Shown here: positions 12,279-24,847 of the stretch, one piece after another
How the letters are laid out: the number at the start of each line of letters is the position of its first letter
How positions within the stretch are numbered: the first letter of the stretch is position 1
Assembly: GCA_006384855.1 (NCBI GenBank)
Contig: VCJN01000388.1
Location: 1-64,000 of the forward strand
Direction: 5' to 3'
Source of the DNA: Tetraselmis striata
Taxonomy: Eukaryota > Chlorophyta > Chlorodendrophyceae > Chlorodendrales > Chlorodendraceae
DNA length: 64,000 nt
Position numbers and translations under genes: made by a program
The notes under the pieces: model-generated
Told to the model about the DNA's origin: nothing
The model's input: the letters and a program-made list of their open reading frames with translations, nothing else
The model's database searches: none

Positions 12279-12728
12279 TGATCTAAACTAGTTTATGGGG
12301 TTTCCTCCTTTCCTAATCACTTTTCGTTTCCAGCTACATGTGTTGCTAAAAGTGTTAAGCGGTATTGGTTTTTTTTCGCCCCCGGGACAGGACTGGCACC
12401 AGTGAAACCTTTGCAGCGTCCCTACGACGGCCGTTGAGGCAGCAATCCAGTCACGGAAAGGCATGGGTAGGCGACGCTCCGTTTTAGTACGGTACGGGTT
12501 ACTAGTTCACCCGTCGCTGCGCCCGGTAGTGTGCAACATGATTAGAAATAAAAGCAGCCGCAACAACAAAGCCGGCTATCTCCCGGTTTCGCTATGTTGC
12601 ACAACGATTAAATGTCCCGTAACATGTTGCGGACAAGATATATCGATCACGTGTTATTTCAAGACCACACCTGGCTTACCATATATGTGTGTAGTTCTAC
12701 CTCATCTGTACGTCCGCCGTGCGTCACC

Positions 12729-13641
12729 ATGCCAGATGAAGAAGACCCCGTATAGCTGAGCCGACGGTCGAATCGCTCCAAGCGGACATGCAAGCTCGGT
12801 ATACATTGCTGCTCGAGCTCTTATCGTCGTTGGCCCAATTGTCGGCTCATGGACGTGTTGTCGATGGAAACACAGCACGTGCCTCTGGATTCGGGCAGCG
12901 CGTCGCGGGCGGACAGCCGACAAGCAGCGGGAGAGCTACATCGCGCCCCGACTTGCTAGAGCTAGCAGCCAGGAGCGGCCATAGTGTCGGAGCAAAATCC
13001 GCGAGTGACGATCGAGGACGACTACCTCACAATGCCAAAGCTACTACGGCAGAGAGCATAGCATGGTCACGAGGATGTTCGCCCCGTCAGCCGGGTGCAT
13101 GGGCGTCTCCCTCTGCCTACCAACCTAACGGACGACTGCAGCAAGCATGATGACCGGCGGCTGCCGGTTCATGAGGAGTACGTATGAATGACGTGTTTTG
13201 AAGCTCACGCCGCCGCTATCCTCGTGGCTCTCGACGAGGTGCTATACTCTTCGTCTCAGTTCGTTGCGAATCATTACTTCACTCCCTACCTCGTGCGCGC
13301 TCCGAACCACGCCGAGGCCATCGACAAGGCGTTTCGCGTTGGTCTAGCCTTCTTATTGCGGAGGTTTAACGAGATCAAGCGGGTAGCAAGGTGACCAATG
13401 GGTTTTGGACGTGCTGCGGGCGCTCAACACTTCGAACTCGCAACAAGAAAGCACTCGGGCTCTGCGGGTTTTTGGCGGGGACCTGATGCGCCTACGAGCG
13501 TCGGGTTTTCGAGGCAATAGTCGGCAATAGCGCCAAGGCCACCGCCACTGCTCGTGTGGCGGCGACGCTCGTCGCAGGTCGCGGGCGTAGACGCGGGCGC
13601 TTTGGCAGTCGGGGGCGTGGACGCGAAGGCGAGCACGAGTG
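12729..13641 (+). pseudogene. Gag-like ORF1 of element copy 1, broken
   Basis: Fragments match the intact ORF1 at 28110-28985: MPDEEDPV at the start (then a stop), ARASGFGQRV, RPDLLELA, the block APNHAEAIDKAFRVGLAF, and an Arg-rich tail. It ends at GEHE followed by TGA, in the same place as the intact copy. Several frame changes are needed to read through it. Confidence 0.75.
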
Positions 13642-15420
13642 ATGGGGTGGGGCGCCTTCTGCCGGAGCTGCTGGCATTTTGCGAGGTCGCGTTTTGGCGA
13701 CCGCCGCACTGCGGACGTAGCAGCTCAACGGCGGGCGGATGAGCGTCCCGTGTCCGGACCGGACCCCCAATCCTACAGACTTCATTTAGACCTTCCTCGA
13801 GGTGCGGCGCTTCTTACAGCCAAGCCGAGTGCGGCTCAACCATCCGCACACATGCACATGACGGTTCATCAACACCCCGTCTCCCGTACCATTTCATCGC
13901 TGCGTCCGTCGGCCGTTATACTCTACGGGTTACAACTGGTTCGCAGCGACCAACATTCGCGCATGTACGTTACGCGCGAAACATGCGCCACGAGCGCGAC
14001 GGGCGCGTGGGGCGGCCCGCCTACCTCAACATTGCCCCGCAAACCCGTTCTACTGGCGCCCAGACTAACTCGTCCGGCAATTACCTTTCAAGTGATGGCA
14101 ACTCAACTGCCACTGCGGGTTATTTTGCCGGAATGGCCCCGCGTCCTGTTACCCCGTCGGTCAAACGTCATGTTACCCCTGTTACGTGTTTGACGAGCGA
14201 GAAGCTCCCGCCCCATGGGCGCCTTCGCTTCGGACCCGTCTGCATGAGGCGTTCGGCTCGGACGAGATGGAGCAACGCATACTCGATATCCTCTCCAGCT
14301 TGCTCACCTCCCATACTCTACGAGGCTACGCCGGCAAGCTGTCACAGTTCGCCGAGTTCTACCACGACTCAGAGAACATCAGCCCGTTGGAAGCAAGTAC
14401 TACCGTTGTTCGGCACGTCGCTTGGATCGGAGAGCGGGGCCACATTGGGGCCAAGTCGTAGTTGCAGCCATACATGCATGCAATCAACACGTTCTTCAAG
14501 ATGCACAACATCGACCCATCGCTAAGGACGGCCTACACCTTATCGCCACACGTCGTGGCGTGCTAATTAGGCAACGCCGCATGGAGACTGTCGCTTTGCG
14601 TGTTCCGTTGCCTGCCGATGTCGCTTACTCTTCCGTTGAGCGTGCCGAGTTGATTGTTTCTGCTCTTCCCCCCAAGTAGTACCAATACGACTTCCAGGCC
14701 TTCGTTCGCGGCCGCGGTGAGTCGCCGACCTCCTCTTCTTCGCGCGGGGGCTTATTGGAATGTCTTGCCAAGTGAGGGACGTGCATGTCGACTCCTACAA
14801 CATCACCCTACACGGGTACCGCGGGAAGGCCCGCGCCGGCCGGCGCGGCCCCGGCGAATTACGCGTGCTGCCTCTTCCTGTGTCGGAGCACCTTGCGTCG
14901 CCCGTCTCCTGTATAACTTCATCGACAACGTCCAGTCTGTCCCTCTGGTCCCTGCTGCCTTGGCCGAGACTAACTTCTGGGCGGTCACCCCGAACGAGCT
15001 GTCCAAGCCGTGGACTGCCGCTACCATGTCGGATTGGCTCCGTAGTACGGCCATTTGTCTTGTCGGTGTTGCCCCCGCTGCCGGCTCTTCATCGAGCTCT
15101 CACAGCCTTCGCAAGGGTGCAGCTTCTGTTGCGAACTCCATCGGAGTCCCACAGTCCCACATCCGCCACCAAGGAAGGTGGGCGACCAACTCCGACGTCG
15201 TTCTGGACTACATCGAACCCAACGCTACGTCCCCCCTTCACTTGGCGCGTGGTTCTTCTTCGGCCACTTCGCGCCCCGCCTTCGCCACTTGCAAGTTCAA
15301 CAAGAATCCGCAGCAGTGGCCCTTCCGATGCCCCCCTTCGTGGCCTGGCGCTGTCCCTGCTTCGTCAGTCTGCCGCTCTCTTTTTTCGCTCTTCCCTGGC
15401 AAAATCAGACTCAACTTGAA
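13642..15420 (+). pseudogene. Tyrosine recombinase of element copy 1, broken
   Basis: Fragments in different frames match the intact recombinase at 26445-28073. The helical N-terminal SAM-like region is at 14186-14461 (SHTLRGYAGKLSQFAEF), and the catalytic HSLRKGAASVAN block is at about 15100-15140. A conserved Tyr follows in VLDYIEPN. Stops and shifts, for example after SLGAKS near 14460, make it inactive. Confidence 0.8.
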
Positions 15421-15423
15421 ATG
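15397..15423 (+). repeat. Repeat B1 of element copy 1
   Basis: TGGCAAAATCAGACTCAACT and what follows match the B repeats of the intact copy, directly after the recombinase frame. A diverged B2 is at 15713-15737. Confidence 0.75.
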
Positions 15424-15808
15424 ATACCTAAGCTAGTTGCTTTGAAATGAAATTAGTTGATCACGGGGTTTCCTCCTTTCCTAATAACCACTTTCCGGCT
15501 ACATGTGTTGCTATGTGGTACGGGTTACTAGTTCACCCGTCGCTGCGCCCATTCGTGTGCAGCATGAGTACGCATAAAAACAGCCGCACCAGCTGAGCCT
15601 GCCATCTTCCAGTTTCGCTTTGTTACACACAGCGCCATCCCTCACTCCGTTTTCCCTCCACGCTCTTGAACGTGTAAATCCTTCGCCATCTTGATGATCC
15701 TTCGCCATCTTTTTGGCATAACCACACAACTTGAAACCCGATACTGTAATATAATACCTGTACAGAATTACAAAAAGGGTACAGGGTACAGGGTACAGGT
15801 AGGTCGCT

Positions 15809-15864
15809 ACAGGTATCCGGCACCTTAATTAAGATTACAGGTATCCGGCACCTTAATTAAGATT
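15809..15864. repeat. 28-base perfect tandem duplication
   Basis: Two exact units, 15809-15836 and 15837-15864, each beginning ACAGGTATCCGGCACC. Just upstream, GGGTACA is repeated three times. They lie between the element end and the MRT4 gene. Confidence 0.9.
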
Positions 15865-16425
15865 AAAAATTGCTCGAATTTATAATCCGTTTTGTTGGGT
15901 AGGGGTTCTGATGTACTGTAGCTTTTTGGTTACAGGGGCTACAGGGGTTCTGATGTCCCTCATGGCCAGGTGCAAGCGCGTGACGCGCGCCTTCGCCGCC
16001 GACGGCCGCCTCCCGCCGACGCCGACGACGACGACTACGGCGGCGCGCCGGCGGCCGCCGTGTCGCCGCCGCCCATATTCCTACTAACGCCGTCCCCTGT
16101 CTGCACAAGGACCACCGCCTCTCGTAGTCAAAGCGCCCATTGCCGACGCCGCCAGCCCAACAGCTCGTTAAAGGCCAACCGCTGCACCGTTGTCGCAGCG
16201 AAAATAATCCCCCCCTCAGGCCTGTTCCAGCAACCCCTCGGCCGAGTTGAGGTGCGCCCCCCCCCCCCACCCCCCCCCCCCCCCCCCTTCTCGCGTGGCC
16301 CACGGAATGTGGTGTCCGCCACTCTAACGTCCGCATCACGCCTCGTCGTCTCTCAGGCATCGTTCGCCAGGGCGCAGCTGTGTGATTCGGGAGGCCGCGG
16401 CGCGCCAGCTTAGTGTCGGAACACC
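15865..16425. other. Upstream region of MRT4
   Basis: No conserved gene. It has a C-rich interrupted run at 16257-16288. The MRT4 promoter should lie here, but I see no clear core element. Confidence 0.35.
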
Positions 16426-16995
16426 ATGCCGAAGAGCAAGCGGAACAAGCTGGGTGCGCCTCCCCTCCACCCCCTCCTCGATGTGCCGCCACTTTGTCGA
16501 CATGCACGCCTTCACGCACAAAACAAGGTCGAGGGCTACCCCCTCCAGCCCCCCCGGGGCGCTCGGTGCCTAGAGCGGCGAGTGCCGTTCTTTTCTCCTG
16601 GCTAATCTGAAGATTTACAGTGCACTAAACTGTGCTGATTTCATTGGAAATGTCTCGGTTCCTTTGCGTGAATCCGAAACGCCGCGTCTCCCTCACGAGC
16701 CCACCCTGTGCGATGCATGCCAGCCCCGCTTGGCCTGCTCTGTGCGCCCTACCGACCCGCTGACGTGGCCGGTGTGGTGCGGCGGCGCAGTGTCGCTGAC
16801 AAAGGTGAAGAAGAAGACGAAAGAGTGGAAGGAGGGGCTCATCACGCTGGTGCACGAGTGCGTGGACAAGTGAGTGGGCGCGCGGGGGAGGCGGGGCGGG
16901 GCTGCCACCCTGGCCTGCGGCATGGGGGGGGGGGGGGGGGGGGGCGGGCGGGCAGGGCACAGGGTGGGCCGGGGAAGGTGTTGAGCGGCATGCTG

Positions 16996-17026
<31 letters not shown>

Positions 17027-17561
17027 TCCCCTCCTTTCCTCATCATCACCGCTGCTGGCGGCAGGTATGAGCGCGCGTACGTATTCAAGTACATGAACAT
17101 GCGCAACGCGCGGCTGAAGGAGCTGCGCGAGGAGCTGCAGGACAGCAGCCGGTGCGCACCCCGCTGCCCCGCCCCTCGCCCGCCTCTCACCCGCAGCCCG
17201 CGCAGCGGGGTGGGGCGGGGTCCCCATGCGGCAGCGAGCGGGCCGGCCGTGCGAACGCCCTTTTGCCTGCGCGCGGCGGTGACGTGCCGTGCTCGGTGGG
17301 CCGCCGCAGGTTTGTGATGGGGTCGATGAAGGTGCTGCGGGTGGCGCTGGGCAAGTCCGCCGCGGAGGAGTACCAGGACAACCTGCACAAGCTGGGGGAG
17401 CACCTCACCGGCAACGCGGGCGTCTTCTTCACCAACCTGCCCGCGGCGAAGGTGGGCGGCGCAAGCGGCACCTCTCCCTCCTCGTCCCCGCACCACAGGC
17501 AGCGGGTGGATAGGCGCCGGCTACTCACGCGGCCACTGATAGGCACAACAAAGAGAGAGCG

Positions 17562-17611
<50 letters not shown>

Positions 17612-19780
17612 TGTGAGAGAGAGGCGTCTGTCACGTGTACTGCGCTATGCAAGCAGCCGAGTACCGGTCTCCCGGCGCACCTATGACGACGCTCATCATG
17701 GGCCTCGAATCGGACTTGAATGCAATGCAACTTAAAAGAACACTCGTTATAGTCCCAACATCCTCTCGCGTTCGTTTGACCTCTGGCGGGCAGGGCAGGC
17801 TCGTTTTAGCCGCGCTCTCTTTCCCGTGCCGGCACCCGAACATCGGATATCGCGCAGCAAAAGGCTCCCCCCCCCCCCACTCACCATCCGGTCCCGCCTG
17901 TGGACCTCAATTCGACCGGGCCAACACCGTGGCGGAAAGGGGTTCGGACCGGCGACGTCTTGCCCCCAAACAAGCGCCAGAACCGAGGCTCGAAACCCAC
18001 CAATGGAGGCAACAGACAATTTGCATGTAGGCGAGCAGAAAGACACAGAGAAGCGGACACACACACACAAGTGTGTCTGAAGGTCGGGCGGTGAACATCC
18101 GTTATGTATTTGGTCGCATAATACACGTAGGGGAGAGAATTGAGATGGACAAGGAAAATGAGAGCAAGAAGAACCCCCCCCCCCCCCCCCCCCCCCCCAT
18201 TTGCCTTGGGCATCCGGTGCAACTGGTGGTCGATTGGGGTGGGGGGGGCGACGGGGCTCATGATATGCGGTGATGGCGCGGCGCAGGTGACCAAGCTCTT
18301 CGACGACTTTGAGGACATCGACTTTGCGCGGCCGGGCTCCAAGGCCACGCAGGACTTTGTGGTGGGCGAGGGGGAGGTGCAGGGGCCGGTGGGGCCCTTC
18401 CCGCACACGCTGGAGCCGGTGCTGCGCCGCCACGGGCTGCCCACCAAGCTCGACAAGGGCGTCATCAAGGCGGTGTCCGACTACCAGGTGGGGCGCCGCC
18501 CTCCGCCCGCCGGTGGCATCCTTTTCATTGGGGGAGTGGTCGAACCCTAAACCCAAACCCTACCCCCACCCGCATGGGACCCATGCGCCCATTCCCGCGC
18601 AGATTTAGGGTTCAAAACCCAAACCCTAATAACATCTGCCATTTCGCATTTCAAAAGGGTTTGAAAAGTAAATGAATATATTTATAGAAATAATTCTATT
18701 TAGCAAATAAATCTAATCATATATATTTTGATGTTAGTTTCTCTTTTTGAAATATATACATAATTCGCAGGGGACAACACGCACCAAAGCCGCGCTGTGC
18801 GTCCGCTACACATTTGTATGTTTGACCTCCGCGGAGACAGAGAGGAAACCATGTTATCTCGAAATATGTCAGAATACACTACGAATGCAGCGGTCGATGG
18901 TTCTCAGCAGCATGGACCTTGGACCCCGGTAGTTGAATGGTCACGCGGGAGAGGCGGGTATGGAGCGGGCCGGAGGTCGTAACGGGCCGTGCGCGGGGCG
19001 GGGCGCAGGTGTGCAAGCAGGGGAAGACGCTGAGCGCGGACCAGGCGGCTCTGCTGCGGCACTTCGACATCAAGATGGCGCGCTTCAAGATGTTTCTGGC
19101 TGCGGAGTGGGTGAAGGACGGTGAGCGCCTCCCCTCCTTGTGGCGTCAGCCGTCAGCGGGGCGTGGGGTTAACCGAAAGCCTAACTACCCTGGCTAGCCC
19201 ACACAAACCCTAAATCCCAAGTACCTGAACCCTTAACCCCATAAAAAGTATCCTGGGTCTCCTCGGGTTTTTAGGGTTTATCCACCAATAAGGCATTTAT
19301 CCTTAACCTTCAAACGCATTTCCTGAACCAGGAGAACCCCATAAACCCTAGGAAGTATCGCTGGGGTCTCCTGTCCCGTGTCTCCATGTATACCAACAGG
19401 ATCTCACCCTAAGCCCTAAATCCATTTGATAAAACTAAAACCAACCACGAACCCTTACCCCTAGGAAACAGTCTCTTGGGCCTCCTTACCCTTTCCTCCT
19501 CATTCACCTGCAGTGGTTTACCTCTAAACCCTAAACTCGATCCGTGAACCCTAAGTATCCCGTAGATGTCACCAGCCGTCATTGCTTGCTACTGCCGGCC
19601 TGCCAGCCTCAAGTAGGATCCCGTATAGTAGAGAGGTACTGAGAGCTTTGCCGTATGCGTATTGTGCCGATTGCAGGCGGCAGCGTGAACGTGATCCGCG
19701 ACAAAGAGGAGCTGGAGGAGTTGATGGAGCTGGAGGACATGGCGGGCGAGGGCGAGGAGGACTTCCTCGAGCTGCCCTGA
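16426..19780 (+). CDS. MRT4: Ribosome assembly factor MRT4 (mRNA turnover protein 4)
   Basis: Nucleolar paralogue of ribosomal stalk protein P0; it holds the P0 site on pre-60S particles. Seven exons: 16426-16453, 16791-16869, 17065-17151, 17310-17451, 18287-18487, 19009-19120, 19677-19780. All have GT-AG borders and fitting phases, giving 250 residues (yeast and human about 236-239). The start MPKSKRNK and then VSLTKVKKKTKEWKEGL are the family signature. YVFKYMNMRNARLKELREEL and LGKSAAEEYQDNLHKLGEHL follow; the last exon is acidic (LMELEDMAGEGEEDFLELP). The first exon is only 28 bases. Introns 5 and 6 hold telomere-like motifs, and a GA repeat lies in intron 4. The gene looks intact. Confidence 0.97.
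17562..17609 (+). repeat. (GA)n microsatellite in MRT4 intron 4
   Basis: About 24 GA units with few interruptions, inside the intron between exons 4 and 5. Confidence 0.95.
18541..18632 (+). repeat. Interstitial telomere-like motifs in MRT4 intron 5
   Basis: AACCCTAAACCCAAACCCTA and, further on, TTTAGGGTTC followed by another CCCTAA block. These are degenerate units of the plant-type CCCTAAA repeat, in both orientations, within the intron. Confidence 0.7.
19200..19560 (+). repeat. Degenerate telomere-like motifs in MRT4 intron 6
   Basis: Many scattered CCCTAAA or near matches (ACCCTAAATCCC, TTTAGGGTTT, AACCCTAAACTC) fill most of this intron, interleaved with AACCCTTA and CTCCTGGG-like words. 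This is not a perfect array. Confidence 0.65.
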
Positions 19781-19867
19781 TGCCATGGCGCGACAGTCGC
19801 CAATGGGCGTACGAGTAGAGCGGCGCCGCGGCGCCCTGCAGTTTCTCCGCAATAGCGCACCCGCCAG

Positions 19868-19872
19868 TGTAA
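19868..19872 (+). terminator. UGUAA polyadenylation signal of MRT4
   Basis: TGTAA 88 bases past the stop, in the context TGTAATGC. UGUAA is the standard chlorophyte polyadenylation motif. Confidence 0.6.
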
Positions 19873-19939
19873 TGCAAACCTCAAATAGGCTCTTTGGAGG
19901 CAGCTTGTTCGGGCGTGGCAGGCAGCAGTGTGAACAGAC

Positions 19940-20168
19940 GCACTAAACACACACACACACACACATATATAGATGTACATATGTATATGTGCACATGTAT
20001 ATGTATATGTATATATACGTGCTCCTGCTACATACATGTAAAAAAACAAACACGTATATATATGTGCACATGCACATGTACATGTGTATATATATACGTG
20101 TGTATATAAATTTTTTTAACATGTATGTAGCCGCACGTATATAGCACGAGCACGCACATATATCTTTC

Positions 20169-20220
<52 letters not shown>

Positions 20221-20240
20221 AATATCTTTATGTATATATA
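19940..20240. repeat. AT/GT-rich simple-sequence block with inverted repeat
   Basis: Alternating ATGTATAT, (TA)n and (GT)n. CTACATACATGTAAAAAAAC and its near reverse complement around 20117-20131 form an inverted repeat. It ends in (GT)16 at about 20184-20218. No gene. Confidence 0.8.
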
Positions 20241-20659
20241 TCTTTATTCATTACTGTACAGAAACCAACGGTTTGCGGATGAATAACGTTTTCAACCCCC
20301 CCCCCCCCCCCCCCCGGGCTCCCCACCCCCCCACCTGGGCGCGAAAAGGGAATAATATATCAGAACTGAGAAATAAATCAGAATAAAGAACGAATATATA
20401 ACGAATATTATGACGCAAAGGTGCAAACAATTTCCAATTTTTCGCCCCTCAGACCGTATTTAATTTTACGGTATGTAATATGCCATGTAAACACGGGTGC
20501 CGCCGTGGTATACTAAGAACACCGTGAATCCTGTCCTGAACCTACCGTGAATCCTGCCTGTTGAAGGTTGAATCTAGATGGCACCATAGATAGGGCACTA
20601 CACGTGCCGACGCACCGATACGCACCCTGATCATTTCAAGCCTAATAACATTGGGCTTG

Positions 20660-21125
20660 CGTGCAACCTGTTGAATTCCGCGTTGATTCCGCCATAGTTC
20701 CGCCTACATTAGTCCTCTGGCAGGCAGGGCAGGGCCATATCCACGGTGTGCTCAGTACCCGACCGCAGCTCCGCTGGCTTGGACGTGTCAGCCGGATGGG
20801 ATTTGAGCGTCTCCCCCGCTTCATGCTGGCGTCGTCATGGGTGCCTCACAAGCGCGCCAGGGGCAGCCTCAAGCTGACCTATGGCCGCGCAATTCAAAAT
20901 TCTCTCAAAAGATGTTTGGCATCGACACCGCATGGCAGCCAACAGTGACCGATCGCACCAAGCGCTGACGCACGACAACTTCAAAGGCGCAAGCCGAAGA
21001 AGAGCAGACGGGACCCTGGTGAAACGCCGTAGTTTCTAATATGTATACTGTAGCCGCATCACCTACTACAGGAATCCCAGCCCACTTCCCCGAGAATCCG
21101 TGTGTATTATCATGGCCCATCGCCC
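20660..21125 (+). mobile_element. 5'-truncated LINE 3' end, copy 1
   Basis: The plus frame 20661-20948 ends a non-LTR retrotransposon polyprotein. LRWLGRVSRMGFERLPRFML and then WVPHKRARGSLKLTYGRA are the typical post-RT C-terminal pattern (RWLG-V-RM, RLPR, K-RG-P). The same protein end and 3' untranslated sequence recur at 52960-53390. The 3' UTR runs on through CACTTCCCCGAGAATCCGTG. No reverse transcriptase core is present, so this is a dead 5'-truncated insertion. Confidence 0.75.
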
Positions 21126-21572
21126 CTGACGAATTTCCTGATACGACGAGTGTGACACTGACTGGCTGGCTGACTGACTGACTGACATAGTAACCTGACG
21201 GCACCGGATATGGCGGACGTTTGTATGAGCTGCGCACACCTGCCGAGTTCGAGCCAGTAGAGACTACTGCGACGTGATCCGATAGGCGCGCCGGTACCTG
21301 TATATAAATGGGAAGCATGTAGATTAAGGCCATATCATCACCACCCGGCAGCGCTCTACAGTACCCGGCCAATGCTCCCGTGGAAAGCAAAAACATGCGC
21401 TGTACAATTGTGGCTTGTCTGACGACATATCCTAGTACAAAGTCGACAAGTCGTGCCCCCCCCCCCCCCCCCCCCAACACCCACAGAGCCCCGGCCGCTG
21501 CTGCCCTCGCCCCTCCTTGCCGTGACACTGACACGGCTCGTAATAAGCAGACGGCCTCACGGCCCGGGATGT

Positions 21573-22562
21573 TTACAGCTCGGGCGGCGGGAGCTCCGCG
21601 TAGGGCCGGGTACGGAACTGTACCTGTCGCACCGCGTGCGCGGCGGAGCGCTCGAGCACGGTTGAGGGCGTGGTGCTCTGGATCTTCTTCAGCTTGGGGA
21701 GCGCCACCTGGAGCTGGTTCCGCCCTGGGGCGGGCAGTGGCGGCGGAGGTGAGCCCGTGGCCGCGCATCAAGCTGGGAGAAAAGTATGCCAAATAAACCG
21801 CACCATGTAATTGGGCTAGCGAGTCCAATATAAACATACAGTTTTTGCAACCTCAAACCGGAAATCAGTGTAGTATTACCTGGGAGTGATCTAACTGATA
21901 TGTCGTGCGTACCCAATACTGTACAAACCCAAACGGTCCGCAGATAAATAACGTTTTCGATTTATCCCTCTCCCCCTCCCCCCCCCTCGCGAAGACGGAA
22001 AAACTCTTTAAATGGAGGAAAAAGTCAAAATACATCACGAACATTCCGACGCGACGGTGCAAAAGAATTCATCGTTTTTTTGGGCCCCACGGACCATATG
22101 TAATTGTACGGTATGGGTCTCTGTAGATGGGTCTCATTTATGTAGTGACCCAGAGATGAACAGTGGGTCGCTACATGCAGCCCAGTGTGGTTGCGGTAGC
22201 CGTACATCCGCAGGGTGATAATTGGCGTCAAGAGGATCTACGGGTGCCGATGCGGACACACGAACACTGCGTGTAAGAACCCGCCCTGCCAGCCAGAGAT
22301 CAAATGCACGCAAAACCACAGCAGAAACATAGCGAATGCTGCTGTGTGTTGCGTGCAACCCCAATTTGAGGCTTATGATACGGGAGCCTATGGAAGCGCC
22401 GGCAATGCAGCGTCTCATCTCCCCAATTGAGACGCAACTTTCTCCCGCTTTCCTGCTGAGTGCCCCCCCTCCCTTCTCTCTCTCTTTCTCTCTCTCTCCC
22501 CCTCTCCCTCTGTTTCCCTCTGTCTGTCTGTCTATCTGTCTTTTTCTGTATCTCCCTCCCTC

Positions 22563-22594
<32 letters not shown>

Positions 22595-24847
22595 AGAGCA
22601 TTATAACAGCACGGCCAGCAAAGCAATGGGGGAAAGGGGGGGGGGCGCACCCTCTGGATCCTCCGCCACATTGGTGACCAGCTGCAGCAGCTTCATGCAC
22701 AGCGTGTCATTGTCGATGTCAAGCAGGCCGACGATGGGCTTCACAGCGCCCTCCGCCACGATGGACTTCTTGCCTGCGCGAACCCCCACACCCACCCCAG
22801 ACAACACCGGGTGCCCAGTGCAGCGTTGCATCAAGGCCAGAGGCTCAGGGCAAATTCCAACCCCCCCCCCCCCCCCCCCCCCCCCATTCTTTTACCAGGC
22901 AGCTGTGTCCTGCATGACCCAATCAGGGCCATGGGGCGCTACGGGGAGGACATGATTCAGATGGCCACTCAGCCGCACCTTCGATGGAGATGGAGATCGC
23001 CATGAGCGCGGAAGTGGCGGCAACGGTCAGGCTCATGGAGCCGCGCTGTTACGCCGGGAGACACGGGCGCACAGAGACGGTCAGCCGATGGCAGCCGATT
23101 CCGATAGGTCATCCGCGTTGGGCAATCCTTATTGTACGGTCTAAGTAAATGCGTACAAGCCGCGTATGGATACTGCTGGTACGAGCAAGGATTACGTATA
23201 GCGCGTTCGGTATTAAGGATTACAAACGGTTTGGTATTAAGGATTAATATCAAAGGCACTAGACACGGAGGATTATGTAATCCTTGTTACCGTGTGTGAG
23301 GAGCTTTTTAAGATGGCGAGACTTCAGCAACACTAAAAAGACAGTAGAATGACAGCAGAATAGAACAGAATGATTAGAAAAAACGCTAGAAGGGTGGAAA
23401 GGTCGAAAGGAACGGCCAGGCACCGGCGTTTAAATTTGTTTGCCATGTACGCGCCAGTCATAAGAAGACCGCTGCGAACAAGCGCCTGCCCCGCCTGCCC
23501 GAGGTCAAATGTGGGCAAAACTACAGCGGAACCATGGGGACTGTTGTAATGGGTTGCGTCCCACCCCGCATCGAGGCTTGTAATAAGTAGAGTCCCTGTC
23601 GGTGCATCGGTGCCCGTAATGATTCGTGACAGTGTGCGGATGCGCAGCACCGGACTCGGGATGGAGGCGCACCGTGAGCAAGACCGTCAGGCGCTTGACG
23701 CAGTCCGCATGGACGGCGCGCACTTGGATCGCGTTCCCCGAGGTGCATAGCGCCCCTAGCAGCCCAGCCGCGCCCTCTTGCACGTGCAGCGGCCGGCTGC
23801 GCGTCATCAGGTCAGCCAGCACTGGCACCGCGTCCGTGGCTTCCAGCAGCTGCGCCATGGCGCTTTCGTTGTGGCGGGCCTCTGCGCGCAACACGGACGG
23901 GAGCAGAATCCGGTGAGGGCATCAGTACACGAGGCTGTATGGGGCACAGGGGGTAGAGGGAAGGGCATGCTGCGCGGCATCACACGGCGGCGCCGTACGC
24001 ACCTGTGCAGGCCTTGAGCAGGTTGAGGCCCAGCAGTGTCAAGTCGGGCGACTCCTTTTGGATGAGCTCCACCAGGCGCGGCAGCGTGTCGCCCATGCTG
24101 ATGATCGCGGAGCGTGCACCCTCGAAGCGCGCCGCCTCGATGAGCGCCTTGTAGGAGGCCACCCTGGGGGAGGTTTGAGCGTAAATTCAGACATCCAATG
24201 TGAGGGCCGCGTGGCATCATACACATTCATTCATACATCACATTAAAGAATGGCCTGGTCATCGGGATGAGCTCCCCCCCCGCCCCCCTCCGCGCCCGGT
24301 TATCCACCTGACATCCTCCACCTCATCCTCGAGGCACTTGACAAGCGAGTAGAAGGCGCCATCTTCCGTCATTTCCGACACGCCCACATCCTTGCTGGCC
24401 ATAATCTCCAGCGCCGCCGCCGCACGCTCCCGCACCAGCGCGTCATCGTCCGACAGCAGCGCGACCAGCGCCGCGTCCACGCCAGCTTCCAGGCACTGCA
24501 CGTAGCACTCCGACACCGCCAGCAGCTCGCAGCAGGCCAGCAGCGACTTTTGCCGCACGGTCAGGTCCTCATCTCGCAGCTCCCGCTCCTGGGGTCCAAG
24601 CAGGCACTCGCTCAGCTCCGCAACCCGATGTGCTCGAGGGCCTTTTTAACTTACTGAACTCCCTATGTAGGCAAGATATCCACAGCAGCCGCGCCAAAGC
24701 ATGGGCAGCTACCATCTTGGGGAAGGCCACTTTCTCGAAGCCGCGCGTGATGGTGGTCTTGGGCGCCGGCACCACGTTGTCTTTCGCCTCAAACAGCACC
24801 ATGTGCCGCAAGTTTGCGTCCATCGGGCTGAGCCTTCGGGCCGCCAT
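21573..24847 (-). CDS. RSPH14: Radial spoke head 14 / RSP8-like armadillo protein
   Basis: Armadillo-repeat protein of the ciliary radial spoke. Exons on the minus strand: 24847-24713, 24588-24308, 24163-24003, 23881-23673, 23045-22979, 22773-22651, 21724-21573. All have GT-AG borders and matching phases, giving 375 residues (human about 348). The N-terminal ITRGFEKVAFPK and RELRDEDLTVRQKSLLACCE align with the start of animal RSPH14. Repeats follow, each with LL...AA.AL-type helices (LVALLSDDDALVRERAAAAL). Further on come ISISIEGKKSIVAEGAVKPI, VTNVAEDPEG and a final exon starting RNQLQVALPKLKKIQST. The family assignment rests on this order of motifs; a different armadillo protein is possible but less likely. 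It implies a motile cilium. Confidence 0.88.
22440..22594. repeat. CT-rich tract and (GT)n in the last RSPH14 intron
   Basis: A long TCTCTCTC/CCCTCTG polypyrimidine stretch on the plus strand, followed by about 14 GT units ending near 22593. It lies within the roughly 930-base intron before the final exon. Confidence 0.85.

Larger units (their letters stand above)
12279..15737 (+). mobile_element. Ngaro-like tyrosine-recombinase element, copy 1 (decayed)
   Basis: Same layout as the intact copy at 26059-29288. A1 starts at 12279 (TGATCTAAACTAGTTTATGG) and appears longer than A2. B1 is at 15397-15423, A2 at about 15422-15643, and B2 at 15713-15737. The gag-like ORF1 starts near 12729 and the recombinase follows the stop at about 13639. 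Several frameshifts and stops break both genes. No reverse transcriptase lies between the repeats. Confidence 0.85.

Noticed and set aside
12279-15737. An LTR retrotransposon
   Set aside because: The repeats are split (A1...B1-A2-B2), and the gene is a tyrosine recombinase, not a DDE integrase.
18541-19560. A chromosome end or large telomere array
   Set aside because: The motifs are sparse, degenerate and in both orientations, and they lie inside introns of an intact gene.
20905-21837. 310-codon minus-strand open frame
   Set aside because: It overlaps the last RSPH14 exon in a different frame and a LINE end; it has no motif.
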